Positions 10,055-20,975 of a DNA stretch of 64,000 nucleotides are shown here, in pieces. The stretch comes from Colletotrichum lupini. Taxonomy: Eukaryota; Ascomycota; Sordariomycetes; Glomerellales; Glomerellaceae. A program made the translations under genes and the position numbers. Every line of letters starts with the position of its first letter. Positions within the stretch are counted from its first letter, which is position 1. Location: NCBI RefSeq assembly GCF_023278565.1, contig NC_064677.1:496001-560000 (forward strand), given 5' to 3'. Under the pieces are notes generated by a model, which saw nothing but the letters and a program-made list of their open reading frames with translations, searched no databases and was not told the DNA's origin.

Positions 10055-13000
10055 ATGGCGGATATTATCAAGGCAATTACAGGCTGCCTTATGCCTGAAA
10101 ATCAACGCCTAAAAGGTAGTCAAAATTGGACTACTTGGCTTTCTACTCTTCATATTTATCTTCGACTTTTGAAATTAAATACCTATTTCGAAGTTGAAAA
10201 CGAATATGAAAATATTACTGAAGAGCAAAAAACCCAATCCTTATTATTAATAAGGCAAAATATTCAACCTGAGCCTCTTTCACTTATTTTTGATCAAATT
10301 GATCCAAAAGAGGCTCTTAATACCCTTAAAGCATCCTATGAGGGTACAGGACCAGTTCTACGTCAACAATTATACCTCGAATTCCACGCTATTAGATTGG
10401 AGCATTTTAATAGCTTAAATGAGTTTATTAGCTCATTTAAAAGCTATATTTCCAAATTAAAAAGCGTAGGAGCTATTATTGAGGATATAGACCAAAAAAC
10501 GGTCTTTATATCAGCCCTAACTAATATCTTTCCGATTTGGGCTGATCGTCAAAGGTCTAATTTAAGACTTAAAGAGCCCCCTACTTTAGAGGCTCTTATT
10601 ACGGATATATTAGACGAAAATAGGAGAGAAATCGATACTCCTATGTCTAGTAATACTATTAAGAGTAATAAATACTCTCGAAATAAGTATAATAAGTCTA
10701 AGACTTATTATAAGCAAAATACCAACCCAAATACCAACCCAAATAAGCCCTCAAATTACCCAAATAAGCCCTCAAATAAGCCCTCATATCAACCCAAACC
10801 AAACCAACCCCGAAACCAGCCCCGAAACCAACCAAACCAGCCCAATCTTTTTACGAAAAACCAACGCCCACATGGAGATTTGAACCCTCAGCCCTTACAA
10901 TCAAGGAATTATATGGTTAGTGGTTCCGACCACTATACCATAGACCCACTTGATGAAAATTATCAACCTTTTCTCCCTCATATATTACCCAACTCGACTC
11001 CAAATGATAATTTGGGCCTTTCGGGAGAAAATACCAATAATTCGGCTAATATGGGCACAAATACAACTGAAAGGTGGTTGTATGATACGGGTTCAACAGT
11101 CCATATTACTAATAGTATGGATTTATTCGAAAATTTCGATAATAGGGACAATTTACCCCCTATTCGAACCGGAGCTGGCCCAGTTTACCCACAGGGTATT
11201 GGGGACTTAATTTTACCTATCTATTTACGGGGTAAAATTATACCTATAAGGTTAAAAAATACCTTATATATTCCAGAATTCCCACTTAATATCTTTTCAG
11301 GTATATTACACTACAAAAATGGTGGATATATTGAAAAGAATTATTTAGTGGATTCTGAGGGCAATGTATTTGCTTATTTGGATTTCAAAAGGCATGGATT
11401 TTTCCTTAATATTGCTTGGAAAAATCGAAGGCCTACTACAGGGTACCAACAAAACGATTTGGACCCTAAAAATCAGTATTTGGATCTAAAAAATATTTTA
11501 GAATCCATTCAAAATTCTCTTCATAATATTACTATTAATAATAGTAATATAGAGAAAAATACTGATTATTTATCTGAAAATTCAGATAATCAGGCCTATT
11601 CAATCACCCAGGAATGGCACGAAAAATTAGGTCATCCTTCTTACCCTTATTTATTAAAAACTGCGAAAATAACTAAGGGAATTCCTTTAGACAAATTAAA
11701 GGAAAAAGACCTAAATTGCCCGAGCTGTACTACAGCTAAGTTAACTAGGCAACAGCCTAAAATTAACTATAATCGGGCATTATTTCCACTAGAAAGGGTC
11801 TGTATTGATACAGTTAAAATTACCCCTACTACTATTAGTGGAAATAATTACGCTATTCCGTTTACGGATGATTTTACTGGTTTTCGAGATGTTGAATTCT
11901 CAAAAACCAAAGAGAATATAATTAATATTCTCAAAAACAAACTGGAATTTTATTTTAACCAGTTTAATTCCTACCCTAAGTATATACGCTTAGATAATGG
12001 TACGGAATTCAATATAGGGGAATTATTACCCTATATTAACGAAAAAGGCATTATTTTAGAGCCTTCCACGCCCTATACGCCCGAGCAAAATGGTATAGCC
12101 GAAAGGACTAATAGGGCCCTTATCGAAAAGGCTAGAACTATTTTATTAGCAGAGAAATTACCCCTATATTTATGGGACGTAATTTTGAAAGAATTAACTA
12201 AATTAGTTAATTTTACCGCTAATATACGCCTTGAAAAGACCCCTATCGAGGCTTTTCTCGATTATTTCTTCCCAAAAAGAAATAATAAGCCGGATTTATC
12301 TAATCTAAGAAAAATCGGCTCTAGGGTACTTATTTATTACCCTACTCAAAAGCGAGTCACTTCGAATAAAATGTATACCTATACTCAAAATGGTATATAT
12401 TTAGGAAAAGAAGGTAATAATATATATGTTATATATTGCCCTTCTAATCCTTTTCGATCTCGATTATTACGGACTTCGCATATTCGATTTATTCAAAATA
12501 ATAGAATAGAGGGGGTAGAAAGCGTAAATCCTCCTTTATATTCTAAAATTTTTGATAAAATCGAAGATATTCAGGAAATACCTTCTAAAATAGAGGTATT
12601 AATTCCCAAATTATCTGAGGAAGAAAAATCTAAATATAAAGATTTTACTCAGAGTATTACCCTACCTCCAGAGCCTAATACACTAAAACAGGCTCTAAAT
12701 AGCTCAGAAAAATCAGAATGGTTAAAAGCTATATATTCTGAGCTAGAGGTTATTATTAAAAAGGGTACTTTATTAGCTATAGACCCAAATAAGGTCTATA
12801 AAGCTAATAAAAATCCACTATCTACTAGATGGGTCTTTAAACGAAAAATCAATATTAATACTGGTAATATTGATAAATATAAGGCCCGATTAGTAGTTAG
12901 AGGCTTCGAACAACAGTATGGAGTCGATTATTTCCAAACTTTTGCTTCTGGAAGTAATCCTACTACCTATAGGGTACTTATAGCCCTATCTGCCCCTTTA

Positions 13001-14302
13001 AACTGGCATATACACCAAATTGACGTTATTGGTGCCTTTTTAAATGGGGATTTATTAGAAGAGGTATATATAGACCCTTCTAATATACCTTTAACTGAAT
13101 TTTTTGAAAAATACCCTAATTTAAATACTATAAATTGGGATAAATCAAAAAATCAGTTATTACAGCTTTTAAAAGCCTTATATGGGCTCAAACAAAGCCC
13201 TAGACAATGGCAACTAAAGCTGAAGTCTATTTTTAATAAAATAGGCTTTTTACCTCTAAAATCCGATGAGGCTACCTATTTCAACCAGGATTTCAAAAAT
13301 CCTGCTTTTATTGTTACCCACGTCGATGATTTCCTTATATTTAATAAAAATATTAAATATATAGAGGAAATTAAGGGTAAAATATCGAAATATATCGATA
13401 TTAAAGACCTAGGCGAAGCCTCGAATTTCCTAGGCGTCAAAATTACTAGAAATCGGTCTAATAAGACTATTTCTCTCTCTCAAAGTCATTATATTAAGGA
13501 AATTCTTAATAATAATGATTTTTCCAAAGCTAAAATCACTAATATACCTATAAATCCGGGTATATTAAATAGTGATTTAGGGAACGAAAAAGATGACTAT
13601 TTACCTTCAAAAGAGCTATTAAAGACCTACCAGCACCTAGTAGGATCTTTAATGTACGCTATGGTTGTGACTAGGGCTGATTTAGCTTTTTCAGTCTCTT
13701 TCGTCTCCCAATACCTCCATAAGCCCACTATTTACCTACTTAAGGTAGTAAAAGGTATTTATAGATACCTTAGTGGCACTATTCACTATAATATTACCTA
13801 TAATGGTAATATTGGGCCTGTAGAATTAGTAGGCTATACTGATTCTAACTGGGCCGGGTGTAAAAGTACTAGAAAATCAACTTCTGGGTACTTATTTACA
13901 CTAAATGGAGGTCCGATTAGCTGGAAGTCTAAAAAACAGTCTACTATAGCACTTTCTACTACAGAGGCTGAATTTAATGGACTTCAGGAAGCTATTCGGG
14001 AAGCTATTTGGCTTCAGAATTTATTATCGGAAATAGGTTATCAAGTTAAACCTATTACTATTAAAACCGATAATAATGGGGCATTATCTCTTGCTTATAA
14101 TCCTGAATATCACCAAAGGACTAAGCATACTGCCCTATATTATTATTATACTCGACAGGAAGTAGAAAAAGGGAATATTAAAGTAGAATATCTCCCTTCT
14201 ACTATAATGCCTGCCGATGGGTTAACAAAACCCTTACCTCGGGTTAAACATAAGGAATTCGTTAAGCTAATAGGCTTAAACAATCCTAATAACCCTATTT
14301 AA
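10055..14302 (+). CDS. Copia Gag-Pol polyprotein (1415 aa)
   Basis: A single frame encodes Gag, protease, integrase, reverse transcriptase and RNase H in the Ty1/copia order. Key residues are in place: protease YDTGS (Asp344); GAG-pre-integrase WHEKLGH...CPSC zinc site near 520-560; integrase catalytic triad Asp585, Asp647, Glu683 (spacing 36 between the last two); RT YGLKQSPRQW and HVDD (Asp1091, Asp1092); RNase H YTDSNWAG (Asp1263), TTEAEF and TDNNGAL; and the terminal ADGLTKPL. Gag lacks a CCHC zinc knuckle and instead has an Asn/Pro/Lys/Gln-rich basic stretch (about 205-275). Codon use is very AT-rich, unlike host genes. There is no frameshift between Gag and Pol, as in copia itself, where Gag comes from splicing or processing. 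Confidence 0.95.
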   Translation: MADIIKAITGCLMPENQRLKGSQNWTTWLSTLHIYLRLLKLNTYFEVENEYENITEEQKTQSLLLIRQNIQPEPLSLIFDQIDPKEALNTLKASYEGTGPVLRQQLYLEFHAIRLEHFNSLNEFISSFKSYISKLKSVGAIIEDIDQKTVFISALTNIFPIWADRQRSNLRLKEPPTLEALITDILDENRREIDTPMSSNTIKSNKYSRNKYNKSKTYYKQNTNPNTNPNKPSNYPNKPSNKPSYQPKPNQPRNQPRNQPNQPNLFTKNQRPHGDLNPQPLQSRNYMVSGSDHYTIDPLDENYQPFLPHILPNSTPNDNLGLSGENTNNSANMGTNTTERWLYDTGSTVHITNSMDLFENFDNRDNLPPIRTGAGPVYPQGIGDLILPIYLRGKIIPIRLKNTLYIPEFPLNIFSGILHYKNGGYIEKNYLVDSEGNVFAYLDFKRHGFFLNIAWKNRRPTTGYQQNDLDPKNQYLDLKNILESIQNSLHNITINNSNIEKNTDYLSENSDNQAYSITQEWHEKLGHPSYPYLLKTAKITKGIPLDKLKEKDLNCPSCTTAKLTRQQPKINYNRALFPLERVCIDTVKITPTTISGNNYAIPFTDDFTGFRDVEFSKTKENIINILKNKLEFYFNQFNSYPKYIRLDNGTEFNIGELLPYINEKGIILEPSTPYTPEQNGIAERTNRALIEKARTILLAEKLPLYLWDVILKELTKLVNFTANIRLEKTPIEAFLDYFFPKRNNKPDLSNLRKIGSRVLIYYPTQKRVTSNKMYTYTQNGIYLGKEGNNIYVIYCPSNPFRSRLLRTSHIRFIQNNRIEGVESVNPPLYSKIFDKIEDIQEIPSKIEVLIPKLSEEEKSKYKDFTQSITLPPEPNTLKQALNSSEKSEWLKAIYSELEVIIKKGTLLAIDPNKVYKANKNPLSTRWVFKRKININTGNIDKYKARLVVRGFEQQYGVDYFQTFASGSNPTTYRVLIALSAPLNWHIHQIDVIGAFLNGDLLEEVYIDPSNIPLTEFFEKYPNLNTINWDKSKNQLLQLLKALYGLKQSPRQWQLKLKSIFNKIGFLPLKSDEATYFNQDFKNPAFIVTHVDDFLIFNKNIKYIEEIKGKISKYIDIKDLGEASNFLGVKITRNRSNKTISLSQSHYIKEILNNNDFSKAKITNIPINPGILNSDLGNEKDDYLPSKELLKTYQHLVGSLMYAMVVTRADLAFSVSFVSQYLHKPTIYLLKVVKGIYRYLSGTIHYNITYNGNIGPVELVGYTDSNWAGCKSTRKSTSGYLFTLNGGPISWKSKKQSTIALSTTEAEFNGLQEAIREAIWLQNLLSEIGYQVKPITIKTDNNGALSLAYNPEYHQRTKHTALYYYYTRQEVEKGNIKVEYLPSTIMPADGLTKPLPRVKHKEFVKLIGLNNPNNPI

Positions 14303-14370
14303 CCTATATTATACCCCTAATATAGGTATTTATTTTCCTTATATTTTTATGAATACTTTAAGGAAAATAC

Positions 14371-14444
14371 TCTAGGGTACCAAAAGATTGTTCTAGGGTA
14401 CCAAAAAACTATTCTAGGGTACTAGAAATCTACTCTAGGGTACT
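14371..14444 (+). repeat. 21-nt tandem repeats in copia 3' region
   Basis: Four units sharing TCTAGGGTAC recur at 14371, 14392, 14413 and 14434, an exact 21-nt period. They lie between the Gag-Pol stop and the polypurine tract. Function unknown. Confidence 0.85.
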
Positions 14445-14471
14445 TGGTTAGCTATTTCAACATAGCTAATA

Positions 14472-14486
14472 AGGCAAAAGAGGGAG
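14472..14486 (+). other. Copia polypurine tract
   Basis: The purine run AGGCAAAAGAGGGAG (one C) abuts the 3' LTR and would prime plus-strand synthesis. Confidence 0.75.
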
Positions 14487-15000
14487 TGTTACGAAGGTAA
14501 CTTTGTTTACCTTATTATTCGCCTTATTATCAATATTACGTAAGCAAACTATATACCATATTAATCTACGATTTCTGTAGATTATTATAGGTATTGATTA
14601 TGTAAGCAATACTGCTTATATAAGCTTACGTGAGCAGTGGAAAGTACTGGAAGATAACTGAATAATCTGGAATTTACTCGAGGCGGAATTACGTACTACG
14701 ATTACGCATTCACTTACGTATATGCTTATTAATTATATCATAATTAATAAGCAATGGAATATTCTAGTAGGAGGTTTTTATGCCTATATGTAGGCGTGTA
14801 TTTGCCTACCTAGACCTTTCGTTAAGCAAGCAACTTCTCATATAGTAATTCAACTATATTACTCTCTTTATTACAAAAACCTCTTTTATATACGCTTATT
14901 TCCCCTATATTCATATATTCTTGCTTCTATATGAATATTCACTTTTCATATTCTATATAAGAATATCCCGCATTACCTCGTTAAAGCTATACGTGCTAGA
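14487..15000 (+). repeat. Copia 3' LTR
   Basis: 514 bp, identical by eye to the 5' LTR, and followed by the ATTAT target duplication. Confidence 0.93.
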
Positions 15001-15005
15001 ATTAT

Positions 15006-18000
15006 ATATAAGTAGCGTAATTAATACCCCCTAAATATATACCCCTTTTACTAAACGTAATAGTTAGAGAATATAGCTAAGGAGGCTAGGTCTCTTTTTA
15101 TACTAACGGCTTTTAATAGAGCCGCCGCTTTTACGAGTCCTAATAGAGCGTCGTAGGCCCTAATAAAGGCGCTAAGCTCCTAGTTATTAACTTAGAAATT
15201 ACGCTATTTAACTAACTAATAGAGCGCTTTTTACCCTCTATTACCTAGGCTAATCGCTTAGCGTACTTTAGTAACGTAGCTAATTAGCTTACTTCGCTTA
15301 TTTATATTTATAATAATATCCTCTTTAAAAAGAATACTAAGTAATATATTAACCTCGACCTTATCTAAGAGCTATACTTTAAAGATAACGAAAAGACTTT
15401 ACTTAAGTAGATTAAATAGTAGCTAAAAATACGCATTACTTAGTACTAATTAGAATAGGTCCTAGTATCTACTATTAGCTAGCTAAGTAATAATACTAAG
15501 CGCCTATATATAATAACTTATAAAAACCTCGACCTTATGTATATTATTATTATAAAGCTCCGTATTATAAAAAAAGCCCTTACCTAAGCTTATATTAATA
15601 ATACGGCTATAGTTAAAAGGCTAAAGTAATTAGAGAACGGCTCTTAAGCTAGCTCTATTTAAAATACCGCTACCCTTAGCGCGCTAAAGTAGCGGCTAGT
15701 ATACCTAGAGACGTAGGGTAGCTATAAGACTACTCTAGCCTCGTCCTATCCCGTTACCTACGGCTCTTAAAAAATACTTAACGTACCTACTTTTATAAAT
15801 AATAATACTAGCCTTAAGTTTAACTACTAGCTTTAGCGTATTATAAAACACTTAGAGAACGTTAATTATAATATAAATAAGTACTACTTAGAGTATATTA
15901 TTAATAAAATTAGAAATAGCGCTACGGAGTTTATATACTTATTACTAACCTCTAACGAGATTACTACGGCCGAGTAGCTACTCTACGAGCTTAAGTTAGC
16001 TTATACTAACCCGACCGCTATAAACGACGCTAGCTATAAGCTAAACGTACTTATAATTACGCTTAAAAACGTCTATTAAAAGCGCTCTATATTCGCTAAG
16101 CTCGCGCATATTAATAAGCTTTTAAAGTCCTAGTAAAAGCGCCGTTTTTATAATAAGCTACTTATATATCTTTATAACTAGGCTATATCGAAGTATTTAG
16201 ATAATACGGCTACTTTTTAAAAATATACTAAGTATATTACCTAACTAGCTAACGTAATATAGCCCCCTTTTATAGAGGACCGCGCGGTTAAGGCTTCTAA
16301 CTAGACTTATTAAACCTTAAGTAGAAGTAATAGAAGTAATAGAAATAGCGGAAATAATAGAGGTACTAGAGGTACTAAATAGGACCGAGGTCGTACCTTT
16401 ACCCACAAGACGATCCCTAAAGCCCTATATTAAAAGCTTAAGGATAGTAATACTTACTTTATTTATAGTAATACTAAATATATCTCTAAAGACTACCCTA
16501 AGAAGCTAAAGACTACTATAGCCGCTATTAACGCTACCGCGGGCCCTATTAAAATAGAGTCGGGTTTAGAAAACTAGACCCCTTAGTAAAAGTAAACTCC
16601 TAGCTAGGGGATACGTATAAAAAGGATAGAAAATTAGCGATTAATTTAGTAAACCTATAAGATCTTATAGGGGGTTAGCCCCTTAAAATAGAGCTTATAT
16701 TAGTATTTAATAAATATAGAATTTACTTAAGAGCCTTACTTAATACGGGAGCTAATAGGTATAGATTTATAAATAACTACGTAACCCCTTTATTATAGCG
16801 GTTCTGCGCGGCCCTATTTTATAAATTACTATACCTAATCCCTACTACTAGGTTTAATAAAGAGCGATTAGATAATATTAGTATAGTATAGACCGCTAAC
16901 CTATATATTAATTAATAAGTCCTTTTAAAAGTACCCCTCCTTTAGCTTAATACGGGCCGCTACGACCTAATCCTAGGGTAGAAGTAGTTCGAATACTACG
17001 GGGTAAACCCTAATATTCGCCGCCGACGGCTAATGTAGCCTAAGGACTTATTGCTATAAAAAACGCCCTCTATTATTATTAGGGATATTAAGGACCTATG
17101 TGCCCCGGAAGTTATCGACGTATAATACTAAATCGATACTAACTACCGGTAGGACTTATTTAAAATAGATATAACCTACTATAACTAAAAGCTCTAATAG
17201 TAGCGGGTAAAGGGCACGCCGATTAGGATATTACTACGCCCGCTAAAAATAATAGCCCGTTAAATATAGCGGTTAAATAAGGCTAAGGATACGAAAAAAA
17301 TAGAACGCGCCCTTAATAATACTACTATCGCCCCTATAGAGAGGGTTAGATAGTAAAACCTATACTTAGTAGCGTTATAAATAGATATTACTTTTATTAG
17401 CGCTCCTATATTTAAAAAGAACCTAAAGTAGAACGACGTTAAAATAGGCTCTATATTACTCTATAAGCTAGACCGTATTATAAAAAATAAAAAAGAGGAG
17501 GTAGACCCCTTATATAACGACGACTAGGTTACTTGCGACTTTATAATAACTAACTTATTAAAGTACCTACGGCCCTAAACCGACGTCTTTAGTAAAGCGG
17601 CTAGCGATATATTTACGCTTTATAAGCCGTATAATTATAAAATCGAGCTCCTAGATAGTAGTAAAGAGAAGTTAACTTAATACCCTTTATATAAGTAGTC
17701 GGTGCCGGAGCTAGAGGCTATAAAAGCCTATTTACTAAAGCACTTATAGAAGGGATTTATCGAGCTAGGTAATGCTCCTTTTATATTACCGACGCTATTT
17801 ATAAAAAAGTATAATAATAATCTGCGCTTTTACGTTAACTTCCGTAAGCTAAATAAAGTTATAAAAAAAAACCGCTACTTATTATTACTTATTAACAAGA
17901 CCCTCGCGCGGCTAAGTAAGGTAAAAGTATTTACTAAACTAGATATTAAGTAAGCCTTCTACTACATTCGCTTTAACCTAGCCTCCGAGGACTTAATAAC

Positions 18001-20752
18001 GTTTAGAACCTACTACGGGGTATATAAATATAAAATAGTACCCTTCGGGCTCTATAACGGGCTTACTACGTACTAACGATATATAAACGAGATATTAATA
18101 AAGTACCTAGACGACTTTTATATAGTATATATAAATAATATCCTAATCTTCTTAAACGACCCCCTCTAGCACTAGGAGCACGTTACTAAAGTACTAGATT
18201 ACTTATAAAAAGTAGGCTTATAAGCAGATATTAAGAAATATAAATTTAGCGTTATTTTTATAAAATACCTAGGCTTCGTAGTTTTTATAAAAAGTATATA
18301 GCCTAATAAGGAAAAAGTCTTTATAATTAGAGATTAAAAGCTACCTATATTACTTAAGGGCATTTAGTCTTTCCTCGGGTTCTATAACTTCTATAAGAGA
18401 TTTATAAGGGATTATAGCTACTTAGCTAGGCCCCTTACGAGACTAATAAGTAAGGGAGTTCTTTTTAACTTTAGCACTAACTACGAGACGGCTTTTAAAG
18501 TTATAAAGCTAGCGCTAACGTTAATACTAATCTTTTATTACTTTAAGCTAGAGCTATTAACGCGGCTAAAAACTAACGCCTCTAACTTAATATATACTAG
18601 AGCGCTATTATAATAATAAGAGGATAATAAGTTATAGTACTTAGTAACCTTTTATTTAAAAACGATAAGCGGCGCAGAGCTTAACTACGCTATTTATAAT
18701 AAAAAAATATTAATAATAGTACTATACTTAGAAAAATAGTACGCAGAGCTTATAAGCTACGAGTATAAGTTCGACGTTATTATAAACTATTAGCTACTAC
18801 TATTCTTTATAACTAAGCGCCTATTTAACTTATAATAAGCCCGCTAGGCTAATACGCTAGCGGACTTTAACTTTTAGATCTATTATTACCTAGGGAAAGA
18901 GAACGTACTAGCTAACGCCCTATTATAAAAAATAGAGGACATCCGTACTTAGTAAATACTAAAAGAGGCTAATAAGACCTAAGTCCTCTTATTATTAGGA
19001 CTACTATCCCCTAATATCGCGGTAGAGCTACGGGCGCTATTAAGCGCCGTAATTAGTTAACTATAGCTTATAATTAGCTCGCTCTTATTAAAAAACGAGC
19101 TCTAGGGGTATTTATTAATAAAAAAGATTTTAAAGCTTAATAGAGACCCTATTATAGCGTCCCTCGTACTAATACGAGCGCTAGCGGCTAAAGGGTACGA
19201 GCGCTAGTCTATTTAAGACGACGGATTACTAATAATAAATAGGAAGCTCGTAGTGCCTAAGGAAAAGAACCTTCATACTATAGTTATCCGCGAGGTCTAT
19301 AAATAGAAGCTCCTTACCTACCTAGGGCGTAATAAGGTCGTAAAAATAATTAAGTAGTAATACTACTAACCGGGCCTAACGGCAGATACCTATTAATACG
19401 TACAGAACTACTATACTTATTACTAATTATAAAAGCCGCGCAATAAGCCCCCGGGAGAACTAAGGCCACTTCTAATACCTAACTACCCGTAATAGCATAT
19501 TTCTACCGACTTTATAACTATCCTTACTAATTAAAAAGGATTCGATAATATTTAGGTAGTAATAGACTACCTAAGTAAGAGGGCGATATTTATTCCTTAT
19601 TATAAAACTATTATAATAAAAGATATAAGCCGAATGTTTTACGAACGGGTACTACTTATCTTCGGCTTATTAAAGACTATTATATTAAACCGAGGCCCCT
19701 AATTTATCTCCGATTTCTAAAAAGAACTTTATAAGATCTACGGGGTTAAGCTATAGCTATTAATAGCTAACTACCCCTAAAGAGATAACTAAATAGAGGT
19801 ACTAAACTAATATATCTTATAGCGGTTAAGACTACTAATTAACTAATACTAAAATAACTAGAGCGATATACTACCCGTAGTCGACTTTATTTATATTACT
19901 TAGCTTAGTAAGACTATAGGGCTATTATTATACGAAGTAAAATTCGGTTATTAGCTACGGCTCTTTTTTAATTAGTCTAAATAAACCCGCTAATTCGGCT
20001 TTATAAAAAAAAGCTAAACCGCACTAATGCGTAGTATATAGCCTAGGGAATATACGAGGCCTAAGAGACCGCTAGGAGTAATATAAAAGTCGCTTAAATA
20101 TAATATAAAAAGTATACTAACTACCGCTAGCACCCGGACGACCTAAAGCTAAGAGACCGGGTCTTTATTAATACCTCGTACTAGAAGTTTATTAATACGA
20201 ATAAACTATAATAACCGTAGGCCGGGCTATGGCCTATCGTTAGTACTAGATAAGGGGGTATATAAATTATAAAACTATTAATAAGTAGCTAGGTATACCC
20301 GGTCTTCTACCTAAGTAAGCTAAGAAAGGCTACTAACGACCTACTACCCGGGTAGAACTAAGACTTATTACTACTAATTATTAATAACGACGGTAAACCG
20401 GAGTACGAGGTCTTAGAGGTCGTTAAATTATGCTTATATAAGGGAAAACTATAATACTAAGTAAACTAAAAGGGGTATAATACGGATCTAATTTAATATA
20501 ACGTAAAGAGCTTTAAATATATACTAGCGGCGCTCTAGGCGTTCTATTACTAGTACCTAATTATTAAGGGCCCGCTACGGAACTTAAATATATAGATAAA
20601 AGCTACCGTAGCTAGTAATTCGCTATTACTAAGGGAGGACGATAATACGATAGTAATAATTACGGCTATAGATTTGCTAAAATAAGGGGTAATTTAGAGG
20701 TTTATTTTTTTAGCGCTGCGGATAGCGCCCTCTAGTATAGAGGGGGGGGTAA
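15006..20752 (+). pseudogene. RIP-destroyed gypsy gag-pol
   Basis: The right part of the gypsy interior keeps recognisable coding traces on the plus strand, broken by stops at former Gln, Trp or Arg codons. They include a Gag zinc knuckle trace with Cys-to-Tyr changes (about 16448-16500); protease NTGAN, from D(S/T)G (about 16738); RT PFGLYNGL followed by YLDDF (18039-18116); RNase H SGAELNYAIYNKK (about 18660-18710); integrase STDFITIL and VVIDYLSKRA (about 19500-19590); and a C-terminal chromodomain (about 20400-20540, EYEVLEVVK then VN-KGY). No frame survives. A short left part of the interior (8942-9064) lies on the other side of the copia insertion. The run GAGGGGGGGG before the 3' LTR is the polypurine tract. 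Confidence 0.85.
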
Positions 20753-20975
20753 TATTACGGTAGTAGGCACTAGGGCCCTGTGGGCCCTGTGGCTTAGCCT
20801 CAGGCTGCGAGGCTAAGCTCCTAGTAGTTACGTAGCGAGCTAGACCGCTGGGCCCAAAGGGCCAGCCTGCTAGCTTCTGCCCACTGTTCTGTTTTTTCCC
20901 TCTTCACGTTAAGTCTTTAGTCAATTAGGTCAATACAGCAGCGTTCCGACCTGCCTCGAGTTCCCTTTCGTGACA
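20753..20975 (+). repeat. Gypsy 3' LTR
   Basis: It begins TATTACGG, a decayed TGTCACGG, and ends with intact CGTGACA. The first 25 or so bases are RIP-altered and the outer half is clean, the mirror image of the 5' LTR. Confidence 0.88.

Larger units (their letters stand above)
9070..15000 (+). mobile_element. Intact Ty1/copia retrotransposon, 5931 bp
   Basis: Two 514-bp LTRs (9070-9583, 14487-15000) look identical by eye. A 5-bp duplication ATTAT lies on both sides (9065-9069, 15001-15005). It has a primer binding site directly after the 5' LTR, one uninterrupted 1415-codon Gag-Pol frame and a polypurine tract before the 3' LTR. Every structural part needed for transposition is present, and there is no RIP damage, although the host gypsy sequence is saturated with it. 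It therefore inserted after RIP had acted on the gypsy element. Confidence 0.95.
8719..20975 (+). mobile_element. RIP-inactivated Ty3/gypsy chromovirus, interrupted by a copia element
   Basis: It is bounded by 223-bp LTRs (8719-8941 and 20753-20975) that begin TGTCACGG and end CGTGACA in their undecayed copies. A 4-bp AATA duplication lies on both sides. Without the copia insertion the element is about 6.3 kb. Gag-Pol domains are visible as stop-riddled traces, and the order protease, RT, RNase H, integrase, chromodomain identifies a Ty3/gypsy chromovirus. It lies inside TIR copy B. Confidence 0.9.
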
